Source of the DNA: Chloroflexales bacterium
Lineage (GTDB): Bacteria > Chloroflexota > Chloroflexia > Chloroflexales > Chloroflexaceae
NCBI GenBank assembly: GCA_013336035.1
Contig: JAAXUL010000019.1
Location: 1 to 20,733, forward strand
Length of the DNA: 20,733 bases
Direction: 5' to 3'
Part shown: positions 1 to 7,900 of the stretch, one piece after another
Position numbering within the stretch: the stretch's first letter is position 1
Layout of the letters: each line of letters starts with the position of its first letter
Position numbers and translations under genes: made by a program
The notes under the pieces: model-generated
Told to the model about the DNA's origin: nothing
What the model saw: the letters and a program-made list of their open reading frames with translations, nothing else
The model's database searches: none

Positions 1-936
1 CTCTCGCTTTCCAACGAATCCACGCTGCACGGCCAGCAAGTTTTGGATAAAAAGAACCGGCGCCTGCCCACCACCTACTACACGCGAGGCTCGGCCGCCG
101 GCATCGTCCTCAACTCCTTGCACAAGCAGCAACCCGCACTCCGTCTCGGCGCCATCGGCCTCGGCACCGGCACACTCGCCGCCTACGGACGCAAGGACGA
201 CCATCTCGTTTTCTGGGACATCAACCCACTCGCGATCAAACTCGCTCGCGAAAGATTTTATTTTCTCCGCGACTGCCCTTCAAAAATGGAGATTTCTCAA
301 AGCGACGGGCGCCTCGGCCTCGCAGCATCCCGCGATCTTTTCGACGTCATCGTGCTCGACGCGTTTGCTGGCGATTCCATCCCTGCCCACCTCATCACTC
401 GCGAGGCCATCGCCAGTTACCTCGCCCGACTCGACCACGGAATCCTGCTCGTCCACATCAGCAACCGTTACCTCGATCCCTTCCCGGTCGTCGCAGGTGG
501 TGCACGTTACGCCGGGTGGAAATGCCTCTACGTTAACAGCACTCCCCACGAATCCGCCAAGCTCACCCTGGCGAAGGGCACCCTGAAGGCGCCCTTCGCC
601 GGCGTGGTCTCGCAGGTCAATATTGACGTCGGCGACATCGCCGGCGGCGCCAGCCAGCTGCCGGCTGTCCAGATCGTCGACATCAGCGAGCTGCGGGTCG
701 AGGTGAACGTCAGCGACACCGATGTGGCCCGGGTGCGCGAGAGCATGGCCGCCGATGTGACGGTCGACGCCATCCCTGGCCAGACCTTCGCCGGCACCGT
801 GACCTACGTCGCTCCGACGGCAACGGTGGTCGGCAATGTGCGCACCTACGCCGTGCGCATCACCCTCGACGAGGACCACCCCGAGGGCCTGCGAGCGGGG
901 ATGAGCGCCCGCGTCGCCATTAAGGTCGAAGGGTAA
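1..936 (+). CDS. Chimeric open frame, 5' partial: spermidine synthase-like domain joined to HlyD/RND efflux adaptor C-terminus
   Basis: The frame is open from base 1, so the true start lies outside the window; a TTG at 43 is only an internal candidate. Codons 1-187 resemble the C-terminal catalytic half of fused MFS/spermidine-synthase-like proteins. They show an STLHGQQ stretch, PTTYY, a Rossmann loop GLGTGTL, the acidic strand end FWDINP, and the hallmark DAFAGDSIPAHLITREA. From about codon 188 the protein becomes the lipoyl/beta-barrel part of a membrane-fusion adaptor: LKAPFAGVVSQV, then VGDIAGG, LRVEVNVSDTDVARV and LRAGMSARVAIKV. Adaptors of this type link an inner-membrane pump to the exterior in RND or ABC efflux systems. 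Neither half is complete: the synthase lacks its N-terminus and end, and the adaptor lacks its N-terminal half. The first ~560 bases are poorer in G/C, with A/T runs unlike the rest of the window. The two halves are recognised with confidence, but a natural fusion is doubtful. Confidence 0.75.
   Translation, partial: LSLSNESTLHGQQVLDKKNRRLPTTYYTRGSAAGIVLNSLHKQQPALRLGAIGLGTGTLAAYGRKDDHLVFWDINPLAIKLARERFYFLRDCPSKMEISQSDGRLGLAASRDLFDVIVLDAFAGDSIPAHLITREAIASYLARLDHGILLVHISNRYLDPFPVVAGGARYAGWKCLYVNSTPHESAKLTLAKGTLKAPFAGVVSQVNIDVGDIAGGASQLPAVQIVDISELRVEVNVSDTDVARVRESMAADVTVDAIPGQTFAGTVTYVAPTATVVGNVRTYAVRITLDEDHPEGLRAGMSARVAIKVEG
559..576. other. Join between two unrelated gene fragments (possible misassembly or recombination point)
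   Basis: Left of this point the protein follows the spermidine-synthase-like family through NSTPHESAK. Right of it the protein reads as an HlyD adaptor (LAKGTLKAPFAG). The left side contains A/T-rich stretches such as the one near 250-300, while the right side matches the G/C-rich codon use of the rest of the window. The reading frame happens to continue across the join. The exact base cannot be fixed by eye. Confidence 0.6.
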
Positions 937-944
937 GTTTCGTC

Positions 945-978
945 CGTGCGAGCGAGGCGAGGGCGCCTCGCTCGCACG
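945..978. repeat. Perfect 15-bp hairpin between adaptor and tetR genes
   Basis: Bases 945-959 (CGTGCGAGCGAGGCG) and 964-978 are exact reverse complements around the 4-base loop AGGG. The stem begins 9 bases after the stop codon of the adaptor frame and ends just before the tetR ribosome binding site. No T-run follows on either strand, so it is not a textbook intrinsic terminator. It could still act as a terminator, an mRNA 3' stabiliser, or, because it is symmetric DNA, a binding site for the downstream TetR protein. Confidence 0.6.
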
Positions 979-989
979 TAGGAATGGCT

Positions 990-1619
990 ATGACATCTTC
1001 ACTGCGCGAGCGTCGAAGGGCCCTTTTACGCGATGAGATTCTTGAGGCAACCCATCAGCTGATGGCCGAGCGGGGCTATGCGGCTATGTCGATGGATGAC
1101 CTGGCCGCGCGCGTTGGTGTCTCGAAGCCGACCCTCTACAACCAGTTCCCGACCAAAGACGACCTGGTGGCCGCGATGGCGATGCAGCTGCTCGAGCGTA
1201 CCTTCAGCCATGTCGCCGCCGAGGGCACGGCCTCGCCCCTCGAGCGGCTGCTGCGCTTCCTGCACACCAGCGTCACCCTGCAGATCGCCCACCGCACCAG
1301 CGCGATGCAGCTCTGGCTGCCCGAGGTCCTCGATCTGCTCGAGCGCCACCCGCGCTCGCGCGATTATCTCTGCCGCGTGGACGAGACGCTGGTCGCCACC
1401 ATCCGCGAGGCTATCGCGGCCGGCGAGATCGACTCCGATGTTGATGTGCCCAGCGTCGTGCGCGTCTTCTTCGCCCTCAATATCTCGCCGAGCATTGGTT
1501 GCCTCAGCATCGCCGCCGACCCCGACCCCGAGAAGCTCGCCGACATGGTGGTCGATATCTTCCGCCGTGGGCTGGCGCCCCGCAAGCTTAGCACAGAGGC
1601 GCAGGGGGCGCAGAGCTAA
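990..1619 (+). CDS. TetR/AcrR family transcriptional regulator
   Basis: This is a DNA-binding one-component repressor of 209 residues, the usual TetR size. The N-terminal helix-turn-helix reads ILEATHQLMAERGYAAMSMD, then LAARVGVSKPTLYNQFPTK and DDLVAAM. This is the classic TetR pattern with the YxxF-like YNQF segment. The rest is the helical ligand-binding and dimer domain, which cannot be tied to a ligand by eye. I chose the ATG at 990 because AGGA at 980-983 lies 6 bases before it. The in-frame ATG at 984 would sit directly on that ribosome site. TetR genes next to HlyD adaptors commonly control the efflux operon, so this gene probably regulates the efflux system whose tail ends at 936. That link is weakened by the doubtful join upstream. 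The gene converges with the lysE-type gene. Confidence 0.9.
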   Translation: MTSSLRERRRALLRDEILEATHQLMAERGYAAMSMDDLAARVGVSKPTLYNQFPTKDDLVAAMAMQLLERTFSHVAAEGTASPLERLLRFLHTSVTLQIAHRTSAMQLWLPEVLDLLERHPRSRDYLCRVDETLVATIREAIAAGEIDSDVDVPSVVRVFFALNISPSIGCLSIAADPDPEKLADMVVDIFRRGLAPRKLSTEAQGAQS

Positions 1620-1645
1620 GCGCGGTGCGTAATTTGGGCGTGATG

Positions 1646-1694
1646 TGTGACGCGCGATGCGTGGCCCCGGCTGGGTCATGCATCACGCGTCACA
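1646..1694. repeat. Long hairpin of degenerate 7-bp repeats in the convergent tetR/lysE gap
   Basis: Bases 1646-1662 (TGTGACGCGCGATGCGT) pair with 1678-1694 at 15 of 17 positions. The two mismatches become G-U wobbles in a minus-strand transcript. The loop can add a GGG/CCC pairing. Reading the plus strand from about 1639 gives successive heptamers GCGTGAT, GTGTGAC, GCGCGAT, GCGTGGC, and the opposite arm repeats the same unit on the minus strand. It lies between two converging genes, so a two-way terminator role is plausible, especially for minus-strand RNA. Confidence 0.55.
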
Positions 1695-1723
1695 GCATGG
1701 CACCGCCGAACACAAGCGAGCCG

Positions 1724-2344
1724 CTAGCCGACCAGCAGCGACCCGAGGGCCACCACGCCGAAGCCCAGGATGATCGCCCCAGCGGCGAGGTTGACCCAGC
1801 GCAGCGACCGGGGCGTCACGCGCGAGCGGAGCAGCCCGGTGGCGCCGCTCAGGATCAGCCACCACAGGGCCGAGCCCGCGAAGACCCCGGCCACGAGCAG
1901 CAGCCCCTCGTTGTACCCACGGGCCACGCTGGCCGCGCCAAGCCCGGCGAAGATTGCCGCGAAGGCGATGATCGTCGCCGGGTTGGTGATCGTCAGCAGC
2001 AGCGTCGAGGCGTAGGCCCCGGCCAGGCCCCGCGCCGTCGCCTCGGCCGGGCGCTCGGCCGGCACCTCGCGCAGGGTCCGCACCCCCAGGTAGCAGAGAA
2101 ACAGCCCGCCTACCAGCCGCGTCCAGAAGCTGACCCCCACCAGCAGGTCGGCCAGCGCCGTCAGGCCCAGCACCGCCACTGACCCGTAGATCAGGTCGGC
2201 CGTGGCCGCCCCTAGGCCCGACACGAAGCCCGTCAGCTGCCCGTCAGCCAGCGTTCGCCTGATGCACAGCACCCCGATCGGCCCTACCGGCGCCGCGATC
2301 GCGAGCCCGATCACCGCCCCCCGCGCAAAAAGGCTGAGGTCCAC
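1724..2344 (-). CDS. LysE/RhtB family amino acid exporter
   Basis: This is an inner-membrane efflux protein of about 206 residues, the typical length for the LysE superfamily, which exports amino acids or related small molecules. The N-terminus has the family signature: RGAVIGLAIAAPVGPIG followed by VLCIRRTLADG. About six hydrophobic segments follow, including LIYGSVAVLGLTALADLLVG, LVGGLFLCYLGVRTL, ITNPATIIAFAAIFAGLG and AGAIILGFGVVALGSLLVG. The NPATI segment is also typical. I place the start at the GTG at 2344, six bases after GGAGG. A start at 2383 would add a cysteine-rich, non-hydrophobic tail with no ribosome site. The gene stands alone between two hairpins, with tetR converging on it. 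The substrate cannot be told from the sequence. Confidence 0.88.
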   Translation of the reverse strand: MDLSLFARGAVIGLAIAAPVGPIGVLCIRRTLADGQLTGFVSGLGAATADLIYGSVAVLGLTALADLLVGVSFWTRLVGGLFLCYLGVRTLREVPAERPAEATARGLAGAYASTLLLTITNPATIIAFAAIFAGLGAASVARGYNEGLLLVAGVFAGSALWWLILSGATGLLRSRVTPRSLRWVNLAAGAIILGFGVVALGSLLVG

Positions 2345-2652
2345 CACCCACCTCCGACAGGCGCGGCATGCCGCGCCCAACATAAAGCCCGCCGGGCATG
2401 ATACCCGGCGGGCGAAGGGACGTCTGTAGCCGCGGCTAGCCCGACCTCCCCACCCTCCGGGGGAGGCGCTGCTGGCTCAGGCTGTAGGCGCTGCTGCTCA
2501 TAGGCGGGATCATAGCGGCGTCCGTCGGGCTACCACATCGGCCGTAGGGCTGATAGAGCGCCGGTAGCGCATTCCTTTTCTGGCGCGTGCGCCTGCGCCG
2601 CACCAGAACGCGAAATGCTCGCGGGGCGTCGGCCCGCACGCCCGGGGATTCT
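2345..2652. other. Intergenic stretch between lysE-type gene and response regulator
   Basis: I find no convincing gene here; the short open frames have coding bias borrowed from G/C richness and no recognisable product. It holds the terminator-like hairpin at 2387-2413. It also holds a weaker hairpin: 2578-2587 pairs with 2599-2608, with one position that is G-U in minus-strand RNA. Confidence 0.6.
2387..2413 (-). terminator. Intrinsic terminator-like hairpin upstream of lysE-type gene
   Basis: Bases 2387-2396 (GCCCGCCGGG) and 2404-2413 are perfect reverse complements around a 7-base loop. In minus-strand RNA the stem is followed by UUUAUGUU, a short U-rich tail. It lies about 240 bases beyond the response regulator stop and about 40 bases before the lysE-type start. 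It would therefore either end the response regulator transcript or act as a leader attenuator for the exporter. Confidence 0.6.
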
Positions 2653-3372
2653 CTAGGGCGAGCGCTCGGCAAGCCTGTAGCCTACGCCCCACTCGGTCTG
2701 AAGAAGCTCGGCGGCGGCGGGGTCGATGGCGGCGAGGCGGGCGCGCAGGCGGCGGATGTGGACATCGACGGTCCGGGCGTCGAGGTAGCCCTCGTGGCCC
2801 CAGACCTGGCGCAGCAGGGCCTCGCGGCTGAAGACCTGCCCGGGGTGGCGGGCGAGCAGGGCGAGCAGGTCGAACTCGCGGGGGCGCAGCTCGAGCGGGG
2901 CGTCGCCAATGGTGACGCGGCGGCGAGCGGGGTCGATCATGAGGCCGGCCGGCGCGGGCGGTGCCTCGCCCTGGGCCGCCGCGACCTGGGCGCGCAGGGA
3001 GGCGACCCCGGCGGCGCGGCGAAGCAGGGCGCGCACGCGGGCGGCCAGCTCGCGCACCGAGAACGGCTTGACGACATAGTCGTCGGCGCCTAGCTCGAGG
3101 CCGACGACGCGGTCGATCTCGTCGCCGCGGGCGGTGAGGATGATCACGGGCATATCGAGGCCGCGGGCGCGGACGCGGCGCAGCAGCTCGAAGCCGTCGA
3201 TCCCAGGCAGGCCCACGTCGACGAGCAGCAGGTCAGGCCGGGCCTCAGCGAGCGCGTTAAGGGCCGCCTCGCCGCTCGCGGCCGCCAGCACCGCGAAGCC
3301 CTCGCGCTCGAGGCGCTCGCGCACGGCCGCCACGATGGCGGGCTCGTCTTCGACGATCAGGACCGTCTGCAT
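2653..3372 (-). CDS. OmpR/PhoB-type response regulator
   Basis: This is a two-component transcription factor of 239 residues, the standard length. Receiver domain, residues 1-120: acidic pocket E8-D9-E10, phosphoacceptor D52 in LLLVDVGLPGIDG, conserved T80 in IILTARG and K102 in DDYVVKPFS. A linker rich in Ala and Pro (about 125-142) follows. The C-terminal winged helix shows ELRPREFDLLALLARHPGQ, VFSREALLRQVWG and RTVDVHIRRLRARL, ending in the wing GVGYRLAE. All key residues are present, so it should be phosphorylated by a histidine kinase and bind DNA. No kinase gene is in the window, so its partner is unknown. It follows the cNMP-domain gene by 18 bases on the same strand and is probably co-transcribed with it. 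Confidence 0.95.
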   Translation of the reverse strand: MQTVLIVEDEPAIVAAVRERLEREGFAVLAAASGEAALNALAEARPDLLLVDVGLPGIDGFELLRRVRARGLDMPVIILTARGDEIDRVVGLELGADDYVVKPFSVRELAARVRALLRRAAGVASLRAQVAAAQGEAPPAPAGLMIDPARRRVTIGDAPLELRPREFDLLALLARHPGQVFSREALLRQVWGHEGYLDARTVDVHIRRLRARLAAIDPAAAELLQTEWGVGYRLAERSP

Positions 3373-3390
3373 AGGGCTGCCTACCGTGGC

Positions 3391-3888
3391 CTAGCTGCGC
3401 TTTCCCAGCTCGCCCTGCTGCCAGCGGATATTACCGCGCAGGAGCAGGTTAGAGGATCGTAGCTTGTAGGCCAGGTCAGAGGCCATGTTGCGCATAACCC
3501 GGTAGCCGATCCGGGGCGTGCGCTCGCAGAGGGCCGCGAAGTCGCGCTCGCGGATGACCAGCAGGGTGCATGGGTCAACGCAGGTGACCGTCGCCGAGCG
3601 GGTGGCGCCGCCGAGCAGGACCATCTCGCCGAAGCTCTGGCCGGTGTAGAGCATGTTGATCGTGCTTGCCGTAATTGTGCCCTGGGGCAGGCGTGTGTTG
3701 ATCGAGACACGCACGCAGCCGTCGAGGATGACCATCAGCTCATCGCCGTCGGACCCCTCCTCAAAGACGATCTGGCCAGCCCCAAGCCTTCGTGGCTTAC
3801 AGACGGTGGCTACCTGCAGCAGATCCTCATCGCTCAGGCCTGCGAACACCTCGACTCGTCGCAGGTGCTCGATCACGCTCGCGCTCAT
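3391..3888 (-). CDS. Stand-alone cyclic-nucleotide-binding-domain protein
   Basis: This 165-residue protein consists almost entirely of one Crp-type cNMP-binding beta-roll. It opens with LRRVEVFAGLSDEDL, then GQIVFEEGSDGDELMVILDG, and the phosphate-binding cassette FGEMVLLGGATRSATV, with G87-E88 and R97 kept. The residues that contact the cyclic nucleotide ribose and phosphate are therefore present, and ligand binding is plausible. After the roll there is only a helix (about 125-150) and a short tail; the Crp/Fnr helix-turn-helix is missing. It likely acts as a sensory or docking module, not as a direct DNA binder. The start is the ATG at 3888, preceded by GGGGAG. That ribosome site lies inside a 12-bp palindrome. 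It heads a probable two-gene operon with the response regulator. Confidence 0.88.
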   Translation of the reverse strand: MSASVIEHLRRVEVFAGLSDEDLLQVATVCKPRRLGAGQIVFEEGSDGDELMVILDGCVRVSINTRLPQGTITASTINMLYTGQSFGEMVLLGGATRSATVTCVDPCTLLVIRERDFAALCERTPRIGYRVMRNMASDLAYKLRSSNLLLRGNIRWQQGELGKRS

Positions 3889-3896
3889 AGATAGCT

Positions 3897-3908
3897 CCCC
3901 ATATGGGG
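3897..3908. promoter_or_regulatory. 12-bp palindrome covering the ribosome binding site of the cNMP-domain gene
   Basis: CCCCATATGGGG is its own reverse complement. The minus-strand GGGG is part of the GGGGAG ribosome site for the ATG at 3888. It could be an operator or a small RNA hairpin that masks the ribosome site. One short palindrome alone is weak evidence. Confidence 0.35.
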
Positions 3909-4009
3909 TGGAGGCCTACAAGCTCCTGCTTTGCGAGGAGCCCCCCGCTTTCGCGGCGCTGACGATGGTCAGCTAGCTGCCGGGCGTTCGCTGAGGGACA
4001 CTTAGTATA

Positions 4010-4046
4010 ACACACGCCGCCCCTGATGATCGGGTGCGGCGTGTGT
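4010..4046 (-). terminator. Intrinsic terminator after the receiver-HTH-TM gene
   Basis: Arms 4010-4020 (ACACACGCCGC) and 4036-4046 are perfect reverse complements. An inner CCC/GGG pairing extends the stem. In minus-strand RNA the stem is followed by UAUACUAAG. It begins 27 bases past the stop codon of the receiver-HTH-TM gene, the expected place for an operon end. Confidence 0.7.
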
Positions 4047-4072
4047 CCGTGTACCTCTGTGCGCTGGCGCGC

Positions 4073-4897
4073 TTACATCATCAGGGTCACCAGGACCAGA
4101 GCGATGGCGATCATTGCCACCATGCCGATGGTGAGCGGCAGCGGGCGGGGCCTGCCCCGGCGTGCGACGCGGCTGGCATAGGGCTTGAGATCTACTTCGA
4201 GAAAGGCGCCATAGGCCCGCAGCGCGAAGCGCAGGTCGGCCTGCGGCACGAAGCTGAACTCTTCGTTCTCGATTGCCTGCAGGAACTCCCAGCGTACGCC
4301 GCTGCCCTGCCCGGCATCGTGAAGGGTGAGCCCGCGCTGGCGGCGCGCCTCGGCGAGGTGTGGCCCAAGCCGGAGGAGCGGCGTCCGGGCCGTAGGTCCG
4401 GCCGGTGGAGCGGGATCTGGCGGGGCCGGCTCGGGCCCTGGCGCGGGGCGGGGCGCCGGCGCTGCCTGAGGTCCGAGTGGCGCCAGCCCCCTTGGCGGCG
4501 TGGGCAAGCCGGCCCGGCCTCGCGCTGCCGGCGCCTGGGCTCGGCGCAGCACGGCCTCGATGCGGGCCACAAGCTGGGCCTGGCTGAAGGGCTTGCCTAT
4601 GTAATCGTCGGCGCCGCTCGTGAGCCCCCGCACCACGTCGTCGTCGCCATCTTTGGCGGTCAGCATGATGATGGGGATGTTCGAGCTGCTGCGGATCTGC
4701 CAGCACAGATCCCAGCCGCTGATCTCGGGCATCATCACGTCAAGCAGAATCAGGTCCGGCTGCGCGCGGCTCAGCTCGAGCAGGGCCTCGTGCGAGCGCG
4801 CATAGGTCGCGACCTCGTAGCCCGCCCCACCGAGCTGGTATTCCAGGAGCCGGCAGATCAGCGGCTCGTCGTCAATCACCATGATACGCGTTGCCAT
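4073..4897 (-). CDS. Receiver domain fused to RodZ-type HTH and a C-terminal membrane anchor
   Basis: This 274-residue protein has an unusual domain order. Residues 1-120 are a receiver: D9-D10-E11 pocket, phosphoacceptor D53 in LILLDVMMPEISGWDL, T80 in IIMLTAK, and K102 in DDYIGKPFS. Residues about 121-175 are a linker dominated by Pro and Ala. Residues about 178-245 match the RodZ-type HTH_25 domain: LAEARRQRGLTLHDA, then WEFLQAIENEEFSFVPQADL and LRAYGAFLEVDL. A basic stretch (RVARRGRPRP) precedes a final hydrophobic helix, LTIGMVAMIAIALVLVTLMM, which should anchor the protein with its bulk in the cytoplasm. RodZ carries the same HTH-then-TM arrangement and bridges MreB to cell-wall growth, so a phosphorylation-controlled envelope role is one reading. 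The start is the ATG at 4897, after GGAG. It follows the HEAT gene by 32 bases. Confidence 0.88.
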   Translation of the reverse strand: MATRIMVIDDEPLICRLLEYQLGGAGYEVATYARSHEALLELSRAQPDLILLDVMMPEISGWDLCWQIRSSSNIPIIMLTAKDGDDDVVRGLTSGADDYIGKPFSQAQLVARIEAVLRRAQAPAARGRAGLPTPPRGLAPLGPQAAPAPRPAPGPEPAPPDPAPPAGPTARTPLLRLGPHLAEARRQRGLTLHDAGQGSGVRWEFLQAIENEEFSFVPQADLRFALRAYGAFLEVDLKPYASRVARRGRPRPLPLTIGMVAMIAIALVLVTLMM

Positions 4898-4929
4898 CAG
4901 GTACTCCGTCTTGGATCTCTGCCTAGAGT

Positions 4930-7900
4930 TTAGCATCCCAGCAGGGCCTCGCTCGCCCAGTGGCGGTGCTCGGATGGCTGGTCGGGGGCGGCGGCGATGG
5001 CAGCGAGGAGATCTTGGGCGGCCCCGGCGGTAGGGCCGCTGCCGCGGGCGATAGCGCCAATGGTCAGGGCGCTGCGGCGACGCAGGAGGGGCGGCGCCGG
5101 CTCGATCTCAGGCTCGGGCGGGTCCAGAGCGGCGGCCAGGCTCGTGATTGCCCCTGGCTTGCGCGAGCTGGCCAGCACGGCCGCGGCCGCCAGGCGCATC
5201 TGGGGCTGCTCGTCGGGGGCGGCCACGGCGGCCGCGATGATCGGCGAGTCGGGGTCGTGGATGGCCAGATGTCGCAGGGCCTGGAGCCGCAGGGCCAGGG
5301 GCGCGCCCGGCTCGGCCAGGGGCGCGCCGAGGCGCGGGTCGTTGGGGCAGACCGCGGCCAGGGCTGCGTGGGCCTGGATGCGCAGTGGCGGTGAGGGGGC
5401 GACCAGATACTCGCGCAGCAGCGGCAGGTGTTCGTCGCCATCGAGGCGCAGCAGCGCCGCCACGGCGGCCAGGCGCACCCCCGGCGCTACCAGCGGGCTC
5501 TGGCTGAGCCGCACCAGGAGCGGCGCCGCGCTCGGGTCGCCGAGGCTGGCGATGGCCTCGATGCTCGCGACGGCCTCGGCGCCCCGGTCGCCCTGGGCCG
5601 AGCGTACAAGGGACGGGAGCGCCTCGATCTCGCCGGCGCGGGCCAGGGCGCGGGCCAGGGCCGCCACTAGATCAGCCGGCAGCCGCTCGCCCCGCAGGGC
5701 CTGGCGCAGGGTGACCTGCTCGTCGGGGCCTAGCTTCGCCGGCAGTGCCGCCGCGGCCGCGGCCCGTAGCTCGGCGGGCGCCTCGTGGTCGGCGGCCAGG
5801 GCGGCCAGGGCCGTTGCGGCCTCGGGGGCATCGATCTGCCCCAGAGCGGTGATGGCTGTTCGGCGTAGGTGAGGGTCGACGCTAGCCCCCCGCGCAATAC
5901 GGCGTAGGACTCCCAGGGCCGGGGCATAGCCCCTGGCTCCCAGGGTCTCGATGGCCTTAGCTTGCACAAATGGCTCGTCGGCCGCGTGATCGAATCGCCG
6001 GCGCAGGATCTCAAGGGCCTCAGGGCTCTTGCCAAGGGCCTCTACGGCGAGCCAGCGTAGGTTCGGGCTTGCCCCCGGGTCGTCAAGGATAGCGCCAAGC
6101 TCGGAGGCCGGCTGCCCTACCTGGGCCAGGGCGGCCAGGGCGGCCCGGACCACATCGGTGCGCTCTTCGCCCGAGATACAGCGGCGGAGGGCGATGAGTG
6201 TGCCTCTCCGAAGCTCGAGCGACCTACCCAGGGTGGCGAGGCCCTCGGTGGCGGCGATAGCCAGGCAAGTAGCCTGGCGGGCGGCCAGCTCAGCAAGACG
6301 GCTCGGCGGGTCGGCCAGGGTGCCGCCGTCGGCCAGAGCGTCGAGCAGGGCGAGGCGGGCCGGCGTCGGCAGATCGAGGGTGGGCCATGCGAAGGCCGGG
6401 GTCCGGCCCAGGTCAGGGGCGATGCGCAGCCACGCGGCGCGCAGCGGCTCGGCCAGTCCTGGCGCAAGGAGCCCGGCGAGGGCCGGCAGGGCGATTGGGG
6501 CGCCGGTGTTGCCGAGGGCGCGGGCGATCCGCTCGCCGAGGGCCGTGTCGACGGCGCTGTAGCGCAGGCCGGCCACGAGGGCCGAGGCGGCCCGCTCGCG
6601 TAGCTCGGGCCGCTGCCCGAGGGCGCCCAGGGCTGTCGCGGCCGATCGGCGGAGCACGGGCTCGCCCGGGCTGGCCAGGATGGCCGCCAGGGCCGGCAAT
6701 GCCTCGCCTGCCGCGAGGCGCCCGAGATGCCCGACCGCCCCCGCGCGCAGTACGACAGGCAGCCCAGCGGTGGCCAGCAGGCGCCGCAGGGTGTGGACGC
6801 CGGCGGTGCTCATTCCTGCCAGCAGGTCTACCGCACGCAGGCGGACTGGCAGTGCGAGCCTCGCGTCAAGGGCTGCCCTGATCAGGATGTCTGCTGCCCC
6901 CTGGTGGGGCACAGCGGCGATCTCGTCGAGCGCCTCGCGCCGGGCCTCGCTCCCCGCATCGGGCCGGGTCAGGGCGCGGGCCAGCGCGGATAGGGCGGCC
7001 GTGGGCTCGCCCGAGGCCAGGGCCGTCAGGGCTGCCCGGCGCAGGGCCGGCGAGGGGCCGACCGCCGCCTGCTCGACCATATCGCCGCTGGCGCTGCCGA
7101 GGGCCAGCGCTCGCAGCTCTTCGGGCAGCGCCAGGTCCTCGATCAGGATGTTGGCGACGATGGCCCGGCGCTCAGCGGCGTCGAGCTGCTCGAACAGAGC
7201 CACAAGGGCCGACCGCAGGGGCTCGCTTGCTAGCGCAGCCCGGGAGGTGGGGCCTGCCAGGGCCGCGATGAAGGCTCGCGGCGCCATAGCTGTGGGCGAG
7301 GCGCCGGCGGGCATCTCGGCCAGAGTGGCGGCGGCAGGGGGCGCGGCCGCCACAAGGTCCGCCGCCGCCCAGCGCAGGGCAGCCGGCGCTGCAAGATCGT
7401 CGCAGAGTTGGAGCCATAGAGCTGGGGCGTTGGGCAGGGCCGTCGCGGTCGAGCGTAGCGCGGCCAGGGTGCGCGATACGTCGAGGTGGCCCGCGGCGCT
7501 CAGAAGGGCGGGCAGGGCTGGGGCGAGCTTGGGCAGAAGGGCCTGGGCCTCGGGCTGGGCGGAGCCCGCCAGGTGCTCAGCGAGGCGCAGGCCGATCAGC
7601 GGCGCACGCGCCGGGGCCTCGCGCGCGCAGATGGTTAGCGCCCGCAGGCTTGCCTCGTCGTCGCCCGCGGACCATAGCGCTTCCAGGACAGGCGTCGGGT
7701 CGTCGAGCAGCCCAGCGGCCAGCGGGGCGACGGCGGCGCGCTCGGTCGCCGGCAGGCTCGCCAGCGTCACGAGGTCGTCGCCGCCAGCCAGCGCGCGCGC
7801 CAGGCGGTAGTGGCGCAGCAGGGCCCGCCCGAGCAGGACTGCCGACGGCTGATCGCAGAGCGCCGGCACGCCGGACAAGCCTGGCGTCGGCGGCGGTATG

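Noticed and set aside
2436..2672. Possible 78-codon minus-strand gene between the response regulator and the lysE-type gene
   Set aside because: No recognisable product, no good ribosome site, and it overlaps the end of the response regulator; composition is Arg/Pro-rich.
3922..3941. Small hairpin GCTCCT...AGGAGC in the leader of the cNMP-domain gene
   Set aside because: Only six base pairs, with no clear terminator tail or riboswitch-like structure around it.
6680..7810. 376-codon plus-strand frame inside the HEAT gene
   Set aside because: Composition is Ala/Arg/Ser only, as expected from the opposite strand of an Ala/Leu-rich repeat gene.
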